DNA of 64,000 nucleotides, from assembly GCF_006402735.1 (NCBI RefSeq), contig NZ_CP017174.1, positions 7,234,001 through 7,298,000 on the forward strand, given 5' to 3'. Within the stretch, counting starts at the first letter, position 1. Every line of letters starts with the position of its first letter. Shown here one piece after another: positions 44,211 through 54,812 of the stretch. The stretch comes from Myxococcus xanthus. Lineage in GTDB: Bacteria > Myxococcota > Myxococcia > Myxococcales > Myxococcaceae. The notes under the pieces are model-generated. The model had not been told where the DNA came from. It was given only the letters and a program-made list of their open reading frames with translations, and ran no database searches. The position numbers and the translations under genes were made by a program.

Positions 44211-45404
44211 ATGGAGCCCCTCTTCACGCCCGAGCAACTGGCGGAGATTCACGCCTTCCACCAGCCCTATTACATCCGGGCCGCGGTGGGGCCTTTCGCC
44301 AACCTGGCCCTGATGCTGCTCATGTTGGGCGTACTCGTCCAACCGCTCCACCGTCTGGCCGTGGCGGCCGCCGCGGGCCTGGAGCGGCGGCTCGGCTTCC
44401 TCCGGGCGGCGCCGGTCAGCCGCGCCTTCTTCCGCGCCATGGACCGGCTGTGGGGCGAGCCCGGCTGGGGCGCGGCGGTGCTCTTCGCCCTCTTCACGGA
44501 CCTGTTCGTGTCGCTCGTCTACCTGCCGGTGGACGTCTGGTTCAGCTACACGCTGGAGCACCGGCACGGCATGTCCACGCAGACGCCCGCCACCTTCGCC
44601 TATGACATGGTCAAGGCCCAACTGCTGGCGGCCTTCGCCATTTCCGCGCTCGTCATCGGCATGTTCGGCCTGGCGCGCAAGCTGCGCCAATGGTGGCTGG
44701 TGCTGGGCGTGCCCGTGGCGTTGCTGCTCCTCGTCTCCGGGGCACTGGACCCGTATCGCAGCAGGCTCTTCTTCAACCAGAAACCGCTGCCCGAGGGGCC
44801 CCTGCGAACCCGCATCGTGGACCTCATGGAGCAGGCGGACATCGCCTTCGCCGACGTCCTCGTGGAGGAGACCTCCGTCGCCTCGCGCCGGCTGCAAGCC
44901 TACTTCGCCGGGCAGGGCCCCACGCGCACCATCGTCCTCAACGACATCATCCTCAAGGAACTCTCGGAGGACGAAGTGCTGGCCGCGGTGGCACACGAAG
45001 CGGGCCATGTGAACGAGTCGAAGTGGCCCGCCCGCATCGCTTCATCGCTGATGCTGGTGGCCCTGCTCTTCGCGCTCGACCGCCTCTTGCGCCTGTCCGC
45101 GTCGCGGGGCTGGTTCGGCGCCACCCACTTCGCGGACATCCGCAACCTGCCCCTCATCTCCCTGCTCTTCTTCCTCCTCGTGCTGACGGCCAAGCCCCTC
45201 TCGGGCGCCTTCTCCCGGGAACGTGAGCGTGAAGCGGACCGCTATGCCCTGCGGCTCACGGGTGACGTGGACGCCTTCCGGCGCATGCTGGTGAAGGCCG
45301 CGCGCGTCAACAAGATGGACCCCGAGCCCCCCCGCTGGGTCGTCCTCAAGGGCATGAGCCATCCGCCCATCGGCGAACGGATTGCGTCGCTTCCCACGCC
45401 CTGA
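44211..45404 (+). CDS. Ste24-type M48 integral-membrane metalloprotease
   Basis: 397 residues with several membrane helices (about 30-55, 83-105, 140-185, 280-320). The zinc site HEAGH (262-266) and the third ligand in EREREADRYALRL fit M48 CAAX/Ste24 peptidases. A characteristic VLNDIILKELSEDEVLAAVA precedes the motif. Bacterial members take part in membrane-protein quality control. The last residues include HPPIGERIASL, typical of the family end. Neighbouring TPR lipoprotein upstream in the same direction. Confidence 0.92.
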   Translation: MEPLFTPEQLAEIHAFHQPYYIRAAVGPFANLALMLLMLGVLVQPLHRLAVAAAAGLERRLGFLRAAPVSRAFFRAMDRLWGEPGWGAAVLFALFTDLFVSLVYLPVDVWFSYTLEHRHGMSTQTPATFAYDMVKAQLLAAFAISALVIGMFGLARKLRQWWLVLGVPVALLLLVSGALDPYRSRLFFNQKPLPEGPLRTRIVDLMEQADIAFADVLVEETSVASRRLQAYFAGQGPTRTIVLNDIILKELSEDEVLAAVAHEAGHVNESKWPARIASSLMLVALLFALDRLLRLSASRGWFGATHFADIRNLPLISLLFFLLVLTAKPLSGAFSREREREADRYALRLTGDVDAFRRMLVKAARVNKMDPEPPRWVVLKGMSHPPIGERIASLPTP

Positions 45405-45418
45405 AACAGCGGTCGACA

Positions 45419-45467
45419 GGTGGGCTCCCCCCTCCCCTTCCGGCCACGCCTCTTCCCCGAGCCCACC
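45419..45467. terminator. Long-loop inverted repeat at a convergent junction
   Basis: A perfect 9-bp repeat GGTGGGCTC/GAGCCCACC encloses 31 nt, starting 15 bp after the M48 stop. Confidence 0.35.
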
Positions 45468-45479
45468 CGCCGACTGCCT

Positions 45480-45509
45480 CCACCCGGCCGCTCCCCGACA
45501 GCCGGGTGG
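45480..45509. terminator. Bidirectional hairpin before the TPR chaperone-like gene
   Basis: A perfect 9-bp repeat CCACCCGGC/GCCGGGTGG with a 12-nt loop lies 24 bp from the minus-strand stop at 45533. Confidence 0.5.
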
Positions 45510-45532
45510 CCCCACTCCCCCCGACTCCGGCA

Positions 45533-46054
45533 CTACGGCTGCGAGTTCTCCTTCAGCTTCTCCACCGCCACCAAGGTGATGGCCTTCACCAGCGCCCGCG
45601 CCCGGCGGCCTCCCGCCGTCTCGCCATGCGGGTCCGCCTCCACCGCGTTCGCCAGGTCGGTGAAGCCCTGACGCTCTCCCTTGCGGAGGTAGAGCTCGCC
45701 ACGGTTCGCCAACGCCACCGGGTTGTCGGGCTCGCGCTCCAGCGCGGCGCTGTACTCGGCGATGGCGTCTTCCAGCTTGCCCAGCTTCTGGTACACGGTG
45801 CCCAGCGCCGCCCGCGCCGCCGCGTCCTTCGGGTTTCCCTCCACCAGGCCTTCGAAGAGGATGCGGGCTTCCTCCAGACGACCCGCCGCCGCCAGGTCAC
45901 ACCCCACCTGGGCAATGGCCTTCGCTTCCTCGAAGGTCATCCCCTCCACTTCGGCCCACGTCGCCTCTCCCCGGGCGAACGCCTTCAAGCCCTGCACCGC
46001 GCCGCGCTGCATCCGCATGGCCACCGCTCCCTCGTGTTTGATGATGCGTCCCAT
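45533..46054 (-). CDS. TPR protein resembling SycD/LcrH secretion chaperones
   Basis: 173 residues. After a basic N-terminus, three TPR units occupy about 40-145: FEEAKAIAQVGCDLAAAGRL, AAARAALGTVYQKLGKLEDA and PVALANRGELYLRKGERQGF. Size and repeat number match class II type III secretion chaperones, which bind translocators. It starts 6 bp after the HrpF/NolX-like gene, as a chaperone often sits beside its client. Generic TPR function remains possible, because no secretion apparatus genes are in the window. Confidence 0.72.
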   Translation of the reverse strand: MGRIIKHEGAVAMRMQRGAVQGLKAFARGEATWAEVEGMTFEEAKAIAQVGCDLAAAGRLEEARILFEGLVEGNPKDAAARAALGTVYQKLGKLEDAIAEYSAALEREPDNPVALANRGELYLRKGERQGFTDLANAVEADPHGETAGGRRARALVKAITLVAVEKLKENSQP

Positions 46055-46060
46055 GACGGC

Positions 46061-47533
46061 TCAGGCGCTCCGCAGGTTGGAGATGGCCGTCTTCGCCATC
46101 TCGTGGAACTTCGAGGACATGTTGCTCATCAGGTCGAACATCGCCTTGCGCTTCTCCACCAGCCGCTGAAGGCGCAGCTCCAGTTCCTGCATGCTGCTCT
46201 CCAGCTTCGCGCCCGCCTTCCGGTCCGATTCACCGTTGCCCAACGAGGCCCGCTGCTCGCGCACGTTCGCCATCTGCTCCATCACGTCGAGAATCTCCTC
46301 GTCCGTGTCGCTGGAGATGGACATCAAGATGGCTTGAATCTTGTCCTCGATGCTCATGTTGGGGTTGTCGACGATGCTCCGCACATTCGACGAAGCGCCG
46401 CCCACTGGCCGGCTTCCGCCGGAGCCATTCGTGGACGACGTTCCGGATGACGCCAGCGCCGCGTCCGCCTGGCGCAGCGCGGCCGTGACATCGGGCCGGC
46501 CCACGATGCCGTCCCGAGGCCCCACGCCCGCGGCCATCTCCAGCCGGTCGTAGTAGGCGGGGTGGTCCTTGAAGAACTGCGCGGCGCGCTTCAGCGTCGA
46601 CGACGCGGCCGGGCTGTTCAGGATGGCATCCAGGTTGTCGCGCGTGAGCACGTTGTCCCGGGCCCCCACCGCGGTATCGAAGGTGTCCCAGTTCGCATTC
46701 AGCACGCGCAATGCGTCGTGGTACTCGTGGAAGTCCGGGTCCAGCGGGCTCGCCGTCGAAGTCGGCGGGCTGCCCGGTACAGGCGCGGAGCCACCGCCGC
46801 CGGACGTGCCGCCCGTCCCCGGCGCCGTCGTGCCACCACCGCCGGGCGTGCATCCCGTCCCGGGAGGCGTCGTGCCACCGCTTCCAGGGCGCACGGGCCG
46901 GCCATACCGCGCGAACTCCGCATCCACCGACTTGAGCTCGCGCTGCAGGTCCTTCACCGAGAAGGTGTCGAGGTTGTACAGCGGAGAGAAGACGCCAATC
47001 CTCGCCAGCGGCCCCTGCCGGTCGAGCCGCTCGAAGAGGGCCGTGTTGTCCACCATGAAGCGGGCCGCGTCCCGCAACTGAGGTGACAGGCTGGAGTCCG
47101 TGGAGATGCGCTGCAGGTCCTTCTTCGACAGCGAGCCGCTCTTCGTGCCATCCAGCAGGTCCAGTTGCTGGAAGTTCGCCTCCAGCACCTTCAGGGCGTC
47201 CGAGTAGTCGAGCATCTTCGGATCCAACGGGCTGCTGCCCGGATTCAGGATGGGCGACGAGGACGCGGAGGGCGCGTAGCCGCTGTCGGCCTTCGAGTTG
47301 CCCGAGGAGGACGAGTGGTACTCCGTCTTCGCGGGCGGGTTCTTCGACAGCTCCTGCGCCACGCCCATGGCGCCACTGGCCGCCAGCATGACGTTGCCTG
47401 TCGCGACCCCCGCCGCGGTCTTGATGGAGTTGGTGATGAGCGGCGGCAATCCCAGCGCGTTGCCCGCGAAATCCACCGCGGTGGACATGGGGCCAGCCAG
47501 CAGGTTGGCCGCACCTTTGAGGAAGTCGAGCAT
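46061..47533 (-). CDS. HrpF/NolX-like protein (type III translocon type)
   Basis: 490 residues. An N-terminal amphipathic and hydrophobic region (1-60) is followed by two copies of a module seen in NolX/HrpF proteins: DYSDALKVLEANFQQLD with SGSLSKKDLQRI and ARFMVDNTALFERLD (about 103-200), and EYHDALRVLNANWDTFD with DNVLTRDNLDAIL and AQFFKDHPAYYDRLE (about 265-355). A Gly/Thr/Pro linker separates them. Residues 393-480 form a coiled coil. There is no Sec signal, which fits type III export. GAGAGGG precedes the ATG. The match is recognition of motif order, not a search result. Confidence 0.7.
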   Translation of the reverse strand: MLDFLKGAANLLAGPMSTAVDFAGNALGLPPLITNSIKTAAGVATGNVMLAASGAMGVAQELSKNPPAKTEYHSSSSGNSKADSGYAPSASSSPILNPGSSPLDPKMLDYSDALKVLEANFQQLDLLDGTKSGSLSKKDLQRISTDSSLSPQLRDAARFMVDNTALFERLDRQGPLARIGVFSPLYNLDTFSVKDLQRELKSVDAEFARYGRPVRPGSGGTTPPGTGCTPGGGGTTAPGTGGTSGGGGSAPVPGSPPTSTASPLDPDFHEYHDALRVLNANWDTFDTAVGARDNVLTRDNLDAILNSPAASSTLKRAAQFFKDHPAYYDRLEMAAGVGPRDGIVGRPDVTAALRQADAALASSGTSSTNGSGGSRPVGGASSNVRSIVDNPNMSIEDKIQAILMSISSDTDEEILDVMEQMANVREQRASLGNGESDRKAGAKLESSMQELELRLQRLVEKRKAMFDLMSNMSSKFHEMAKTAISNLRSA

Positions 47534-47735
47534 GAACCCTCTCGCGCGACGGGGTTGAAGTGGACGCCGCGCAGTCGTCCTTCGGACGGGACCGCTGGAT
47601 TGCAGCGGCGGTGCCGTCAGTGGGCGTGGGAGGCCCCCAGCGAATTCCGGCGGTTAGCACTCGCCGAAGCAGGGGCACGTCCCCAGGCGCGGACGGAGCG
47701 GTCCACGACGAAGGATTGCGGTTAAGTTCCGCGGC

Positions 47736-48191
47736 ATGCGCACCATGGGCCTGGACCTGGGCACCAAAACCATTGGAGTGGCCGTCTCGGACGGCCTGGG
47801 CCTCACGGCCCAAGGCGTCACCACCGTTCGCCGCACGTCGCTCAAGGCGGACCTCGCGGCGCTGGCCACCGTCGCGAGCGAACACGAGGTGACCCACGTC
47901 GTGCTGGGCCTGCCGCTCAACATGGACGGCAGCGAGGGCCCGCGCGCCGAGGCGTCCCGGAAGTTCGCGGACACCCTGACTCAGTCGCTGGGCGTGACGG
48001 TGGAGCTATGGGACGAGCGGCTGTCGACCGTGGCCGCCACACGGACCCTGCTCGAGGCGGACGTCAGCCGGGCCCGTCGCCGGGAGGTCATCGACCAGGT
48101 GGCCGCGCAGTTCATCCTCCAAGGATGGCTGGACGCCCACCGGCCGCCTGATACCGACTACCACCCCGACGACTACGACTCGGAGCCCTGA
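47736..48191 (+). CDS. ruvX: Putative pre-16S rRNA nuclease RuvX/YqgF
   Basis: 151 residues, typical YqgF length. The RNase H-like fold shows MGLDLGTKTIGVAVSD with the catalytic Asp, HVVLGLPLNMDGSEG, LWDERLSTVAA and the C-terminal DQVAAQFILQGWLD. It matures the 5' end of 16S rRNA. A second ATG at 47745 is possible but the first is kept. Divergent from the HrpF/NolX-like gene. Confidence 0.93.
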   Translation: MRTMGLDLGTKTIGVAVSDGLGLTAQGVTTVRRTSLKADLAALATVASEHEVTHVVLGLPLNMDGSEGPRAEASRKFADTLTQSLGVTVELWDERLSTVAATRTLLEADVSRARRREVIDQVAAQFILQGWLDAHRPPDTDYHPDDYDSEP

Positions 48192-48208
48192 GGGGGCTTG
48201 AGGGCTCC
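48182..48208. terminator. Bidirectional hairpin, ruvX / GT39 junction
   Basis: A perfect 8-bp repeat GGAGCCCT/AGGGCTCC with an 11-nt loop overlaps the ruvX stop and lies 14 bp before the glycosyltransferase stop. Confidence 0.55.
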
Positions 48209-48222
48209 TCCAGGTACCCGCG

Positions 48223-49809
48223 CTACGGCTGACGCCTGTACACGTGCAGCGGCGCGGTGAAGCCATCCAGCTTCTGGTAGGCCACGCCGTCCAGCAGCAG
48301 CGAGCGCTCCTCCAGCTTCACGCCCGCCTCCTTCGCCAGCGCTCCACCGTCGAAGCGGACCAGCACGTCCGGCCGGGCCTCCTGCATGCGCTGGCGGAAG
48401 GTGTCCCAGCGCACGCGCGCCAGCCGCTCCTCGGGAAGGCCGGAGAAGAAGGCCAGCTGCAGGTCCATGTAGTTCGGGTCGATGTCGAGCGCGGCGGCCC
48501 CACCCTTGGCGGCGACTTCCGCCTTCAGGAACTTCGCCACCTGCATCAGCGCCACGGGATTCGTGGACGTGGGGCTGATGGGGCGCATCGTGGTCTGCAG
48601 CGGCCCGTCGGCACGGAACGTATAGATGCCCATCGCCACCGGCACGGCCACGGCGACCAGCACCGTCACGCCCGCCAGGGCCTTGCGCAGCACGGGCCCT
48701 CCACGAGCTCCCACCAGCCCGGCGAAGCCGAAGGCCACGAAGACGGGGACCAGCGCGACCTGCGTCACCGTGAAGCGGCCCAGCGGAACGAAGGTCAGCA
48801 GCACCGCCGCCCGGAAGGTGAAGTAGGCAGCGGGAAGCACCGCCGCGGCCACCAGCCAGCGAGTGTCCGGACGCGAGCGCCACGCGCGGACCATGCCCGC
48901 CATGCCCAGGAGCGCCACGAGGGGCGACAGCGTGAGCATGGCGATGCCGGGCCAGAACCCCAGTTGCTGCAGCCGCCAGAGCACGTTCGACCCCGAGCCC
49001 AGGGACGACTTCACCCAGTTGTGGTGGAAGTCCTCCACCGCCGCCACCGGGAAGAACGGGTTGCCGTGCATCAGCTCATTTCCCTGCATCCACAACAGGG
49101 GGAACGGCAGGCACACCAAGCCGAAGCCCACGGCCCGGGTCAGCGACACCACCTTGTCCTGGCTGCTGAAGCACAACGCCCCCGTGAGCAGCGGGATGTA
49201 CATCCACGCGTCGTAGCGAAGCGCGCACGCCAGGTTGAGCATCAACGCCGCCTGGAACAGGGGCAGGAAGCGGTTGTCATCCACGCCTTCCGCGTACAGG
49301 GCGAAGGTGGCCAGCATGAAGAAGAGGGACACCGCCTCGCTGCAGGCCGTGGTGGAGAACTGCATGTGCATGCCCCACGCCGCGAAGGACAGGCCAGCCA
49401 CCACGCCCGCGCGCCAGCCGAAGAGCCGGCGCGTCAGCGCGAACAGCGGCACCACCGACAGCACGCCGAACAGCAGGCTCACCACGCGGCCCGCGACCTC
49501 CCGGTCGAACACCGACAGCGCCGCGCCCACCAGGTACATGTGCAACGGACCGAACTGGTAGGCCCCGTCCCCATAGGCGGTGATGATGTGCGGCGCCCGC
49601 AACCAGCGCTCCGCCAGCTCCGTGCGCACCACCGCGTCACCGAAGAGGTTCTCATTGACGAAGAACACGCCCAGCCGCGGCACCAGCGCCGCCACCAGCA
49701 ACAGCCCGACGAGCAGCCAGGTGCCTGGCTCGTGCTGAGGGGCAGGCACCGCCGACAGGCCAGGTGCGTGGGGAGGCGAAACGGAGAGGGGGGCGGGGGC
49801 GGTGGCCAT
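48223..49809 (-). CDS. GT39/ArnT-type membrane glycosyltransferase
   Basis: 528 residues with ten or more membrane helices. The GT-C pattern is clear: a first helix LLVGLLLVAALVPRLGVFFV, then the acidic loop NENLFGDAVVRTELAERWL and the segment YQFGPLHMYLVGAALSVFDR, as in dolichyl-phosphate-mannose transferases and ArnT. A C-terminal soluble domain (about 420-528) follows. It would move a sugar from a polyprenyl carrier to a protein or lipid in the periplasm; donor and acceptor are unknown. The ATG at 49809 is taken because the upstream extension is low-complexity. An unknown envelope protein lies 80 bp upstream. Confidence 0.87.
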   Translation of the reverse strand: MATAPAPLSVSPPHAPGLSAVPAPQHEPGTWLLVGLLLVAALVPRLGVFFVNENLFGDAVVRTELAERWLRAPHIITAYGDGAYQFGPLHMYLVGAALSVFDREVAGRVVSLLFGVLSVVPLFALTRRLFGWRAGVVAGLSFAAWGMHMQFSTTACSEAVSLFFMLATFALYAEGVDDNRFLPLFQAALMLNLACALRYDAWMYIPLLTGALCFSSQDKVVSLTRAVGFGLVCLPFPLLWMQGNELMHGNPFFPVAAVEDFHHNWVKSSLGSGSNVLWRLQQLGFWPGIAMLTLSPLVALLGMAGMVRAWRSRPDTRWLVAAAVLPAAYFTFRAAVLLTFVPLGRFTVTQVALVPVFVAFGFAGLVGARGGPVLRKALAGVTVLVAVAVPVAMGIYTFRADGPLQTTMRPISPTSTNPVALMQVAKFLKAEVAAKGGAAALDIDPNYMDLQLAFFSGLPEERLARVRWDTFRQRMQEARPDVLVRFDGGALAKEAGVKLEERSLLLDGVAYQKLDGFTAPLHVYRRQP

Positions 49810-49889
49810 GACGCGCGGCAGGATACGCAGGCACGGCCCAAAGCCAAGCCAACGCCCATTGTTCCCTTGCTCGGGGAGCGCGGCCGATT

Positions 49890-50852
49890 TCACGGTGCGC
49901 GAACCTGCTCCCCTTCCGATATCCAGGGGGCTGCAATCATTTCAGGGTGCGCCGGGGCCAAGGGGCTGCCGGACTCCAGCGTCACCCGCGTGCGGCGGAC
50001 CACCTCCAGCCGCCGGGCGCCCTGCGTCCCCAGCTCGGCGCGCGACGTGTAACTGACCTCCAGCCGCTCGGGAAACGGGCGGCTCAGGTCGAAACGCAGC
50101 TCGCCCTCGGCCCTGGGGGTTGGAGGGCCGTCCGCGCCCTGGGACAGAAGAAGGAAGCGCACCCGGCCGCGGGCGCCATCCAGCTCCACCAACTCGTACG
50201 TGACGACGGCCAGCCATCCCTCCATGGCCCGCGCCACGACCCAGCGCCCTCCTGCTCCCACGGGCTCTTCTGGAAACCGCGGGGTGACGAGCCAGTCCGA
50301 GGACAGCGCCGCCCGCACCAGGGTGCTCAATGCCGCGGAAGCCCCGGGCCCCAGTTGCAGCCATGCCTGAACCGGCGTCCCCCGGTCGGAGAGCACCACG
50401 ACTCCATCCCGGCCACTCACCGCGCCCAGCTCCTCCGCCAACCGCCACGCTGGCTCCATCCCCTCATCGTCCACGGCGCGGACCTCGGGACGCCCCACCC
50501 GCACGTGGTAATGCGCCTGTCCCCTCCCCGCCCCCGCCTGCCATTCCATGTAGAGCGGCACCGAGACCTCGGGGCCATACTCCGTTCGCGACTCGCGGCC
50601 GGCCCCCACTCCCAGCACCGTCTCAACCTCGGGAGAGACCGACACCACCATGCCCTGGCTCCACCCTGGCCGCTGCGCCAGCCGCAGCGCGCGGCGGGGT
50701 GCGCGCCCCGCATCGAGCAGCGCCGTCGCCACCACGTCTCCCTCCGCAGGAGGGACTGTTGCTTGAACCCATGCGCCAAGAAGACAGGTTGCGACGAGCA
50801 GGACGGGCACCAGGAGGCTCCACGGAAGGACAGGCGCCGAGCCCCGTTGCAC
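49890..50852 (-). CDS. Envelope protein of unknown function
   Basis: 320 residues from a GTG. An N-terminal signal or anchor (LPWSLLVPVLLVATCLLGAW) leads to a beta-rich extracytoplasmic region with repeated charged strands (YGPEVSVPLYMEWQAG, GELRFDLSRPFPERLEVSYT, RRLEVVRRTRVTLESG). The layout resembles DUF6263-type secreted proteins, which is a weak impression. It precedes the GT39 gene in one direction (80 bp spacing). Function unknown. Confidence 0.78.
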   Translation of the reverse strand: MQRGSAPVLPWSLLVPVLLVATCLLGAWVQATVPPAEGDVVATALLDAGRAPRRALRLAQRPGWSQGMVVSVSPEVETVLGVGAGRESRTEYGPEVSVPLYMEWQAGAGRGQAHYHVRVGRPEVRAVDDEGMEPAWRLAEELGAVSGRDGVVVLSDRGTPVQAWLQLGPGASAALSTLVRAALSSDWLVTPRFPEEPVGAGGRWVVARAMEGWLAVVTYELVELDGARGRVRFLLLSQGADGPPTPRAEGELRFDLSRPFPERLEVSYTSRAELGTQGARRLEVVRRTRVTLESGSPLAPAHPEMIAAPWISEGEQVRAP

Positions 50853-51343
50853 ACGCCATGCTCAGAGGCCTTCCTCTCGTGCACTCCCGATGAGCCGTCC
50901 AGGATGGGAGACCCTTCGAGTGAAGCATGGGCTGCACCGCGCCGACGCGGATGAGCCGTGTCGCGTTTCATTCACGGCAAAGCACGCCAACGACGGGCCC
51001 CCTTCCCGCGTGCCCGATACCTGGCATGGCATGAAGCGATGTCCGTCGCGCCTCATCGTGACGTGAGCGACGCATCATCCCGTTGTCGCCTCGCGGACGC
51101 GTGTCCGGCGCTCAACGCTCACTCGGCACCCGATACCCATCCCGCACGACCGCTCGTCTGCTTTCATGCATGCGACGCCAGCCTCGCCCGTGAAGGCTCC
51201 GCGCCGACATGTGGAGTGAACGGGCACGCTGCCCCACAACCCACACGAGCATTGCTGCTGCCGGGCGCTGGGGAAATGACCGTTCAGGCGTTCACTACCC
51301 CTCGTGCAGCCGGTGTGCGCCTACCCCCGTGGGCGAGGGCCCT

Positions 51344-51349
51344 TATAAT
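51344..51349 (+). promoter_or_regulatory. Candidate -10 element of the prkA operon
   Basis: A perfect TATAAT stands out in very G/C-rich DNA and would start transcription near 51356, just before the leader hairpins. No TTGACA-like -35 lies at 16-18 bp, so an alternative sigma factor or activator is possible. Confidence 0.45.
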
Positions 51350-51362
51350 CAAGATGCCTTTT

Positions 51363-51401
51363 CACCCCGTGAAGGGGGTGCGCCTTCGGGCGTTCCACCC
51401 C
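51363..51401 (+). promoter_or_regulatory. Leader with mutually exclusive hairpins
   Basis: CACCCC at 51363-51368 and again at 51396-51401 can each pair with the single GGGGTG at 51375-51380. The second fold encloses a CGCC-TTCG-GGCG tetraloop hairpin, giving a ten-pair stem with a 3-nt bulge. The two folds cannot coexist. It lies about 180 nt before the prkA ATG. Confidence 0.45.
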
Positions 51402-51581
51402 TGACACGAGCGTAACGCGCGGTCCCACTCCGCGGCGGGGTCCCGAAGGGGCAGCAGGGCTGTCGTGCCTGGGACCTCGTCGGGGTGGGTGTGGAATGGC
51501 AGTCATGCCCTCCAGGTTGACCATTTTGGCCCCCCTGTCGGCGCGGCTTTCCGCGTCCCCGGGTGGCTCCGAGGGAGAGAC

Positions 51582-53645
<2,064 letters not shown>

Positions 53646-53667
53646 CACCAGAGAGGGGCGAGCCGTC

Positions 53668-54777
53668 GTGACCTTGAAGATCCACCAGGACCACTCCCGC
53701 TTCAAACAGATCGTCCGGGGGAAGATCAAAGCCAACCTGCGCAAGTACGTGCAGAAGGGCGAGATGATTGGGAAGAAGGGGAAGGACGCCATCTCCATCC
53801 CCATCCCCTTCATCGACATCCCCCGCTTCAAGTACGGCCACAAGGAACAGGGTGGCGTCGGACAGGGTGACGGCGAGGTCGGCCAGCAGCTCGGCCCCGG
53901 GGCGGTGGAGCCCGGGGAGGGCAAGCAGGCCGGCCAGGGCGAAGGCGACCACGCCATGGAGGTGGACGTCACGCTCGACGAGCTCGCTCAGATTCTGGGC
54001 GAGGAGCTGCAGCTGCCCAACATCGAGCGGCGGCAGAACGAGCGCATCATCACCCAGAAGATCCGCTACACCGGCGTCAACACCACCGGCCCGGAGTCGC
54101 TGCGACACTTCAAGCGGACCTTCAAGCAGGCCCTGCGGCGGCAGATTGCCGCTGGCACATATGACCCGGCGCGGCCCGTCATCATCCCCACGCGCGAGGA
54201 CCGCCGCTACCGCAGCTACAAGCTCCAGGACCTGCCCGAAACGAACGCGGTCATCATCTACATGATGGACGTGTCCGGCTCCATGGGTGACGAGCAGAAG
54301 GAGATCGTCCGCATCGAGAGCTTCTGGCTCGATACGTGGCTGCGCCACCAATACAAGGGCCTGGAGGCGCGCTACATCATCCACGACGCGGTGGCGCGCG
54401 AGGTGGACCGCGACACGTTCTTCCACACCCGCGAGTCCGGCGGGACGATGATCTCCAGCGCCTACAAGCTCTGCCGGGACATCATCCTGGCGGACTACCC
54501 GAAGAGCGCTTGGAACATCTACCCGTTCCACTTCAGCGACGGGGACAACTGGAGCGCGGACGACACGCGGCAGTGCATTGAGATGCTGCGCAACGACGTG
54601 CTGCCCAACGTCAACCAGTTCGCCTACGGCCAGGTGGAGTCACCCTACGGCAGCGGCCAGTTCATCAAGGATTTGCGCGAGGCGGTGGGGGACACGCCCA
54701 ACGTCGCGCTGAGCGAAATCGCGGACAAGGACGCCATCTACGCGTCCATCAAGGACTTCCTCGGCAAGGGCCGCTGA
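53668..54777 (+). CDS. yhbH: YhbH/YeaH-family (DUF444) protein
   Basis: 369 residues from a GTG with GAGAGGGG upstream. The family start ([20 protein letters not shown]) is followed by a Gly-rich disordered stretch (about 62-95) and a von Willebrand A-like domain (about 195-340) with a MIDAS-type [11 protein letters not shown]. It is the second gene of the prkA-yhbH-spoVR unit and may present substrates to or scaffold the kinase; the biochemical role is not established. Confidence 0.95.
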   Translation: MTLKIHQDHSRFKQIVRGKIKANLRKYVQKGEMIGKKGKDAISIPIPFIDIPRFKYGHKEQGGVGQGDGEVGQQLGPGAVEPGEGKQAGQGEGDHAMEVDVTLDELAQILGEELQLPNIERRQNERIITQKIRYTGVNTTGPESLRHFKRTFKQALRRQIAAGTYDPARPVIIPTREDRRYRSYKLQDLPETNAVIIYMMDVSGSMGDEQKEIVRIESFWLDTWLRHQYKGLEARYIIHDAVAREVDRDTFFHTRESGGTMISSAYKLCRDIILADYPKSAWNIYPFHFSDGDNWSADDTRQCIEMLRNDVLPNVNQFAYGQVESPYGSGQFIKDLREAVGDTPNVALSEIADKDAIYASIKDFLGKGR

Positions 54778-54812
54778 CTTCAGCGGTCCTTTCCCACCGG
54801 AGCGACTGCCCG

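Larger units (their letters stand above)
50853..51581. other. 729-bp non-coding region upstream of prkA
   Basis: Open frames here are low-complexity and lack SD sites. The left 490 bp show nothing I can name. The right part holds TATAAT at 51344 and a leader with alternative hairpins (51363-51401), then a G/C-rich stretch to the prkA SD. It may also encode an unannotated RNA. Confidence 0.6.

Noticed and set aside
51321-51326. -35 element for the TATAAT at 51344
   Set aside because: CTACCC does not match TTGACA, and neighbouring spacings are no better.
50958-51404. 148-codon frame upstream of prkA
   Set aside because: No SD, poor codon bias, and it runs through the leader hairpins.
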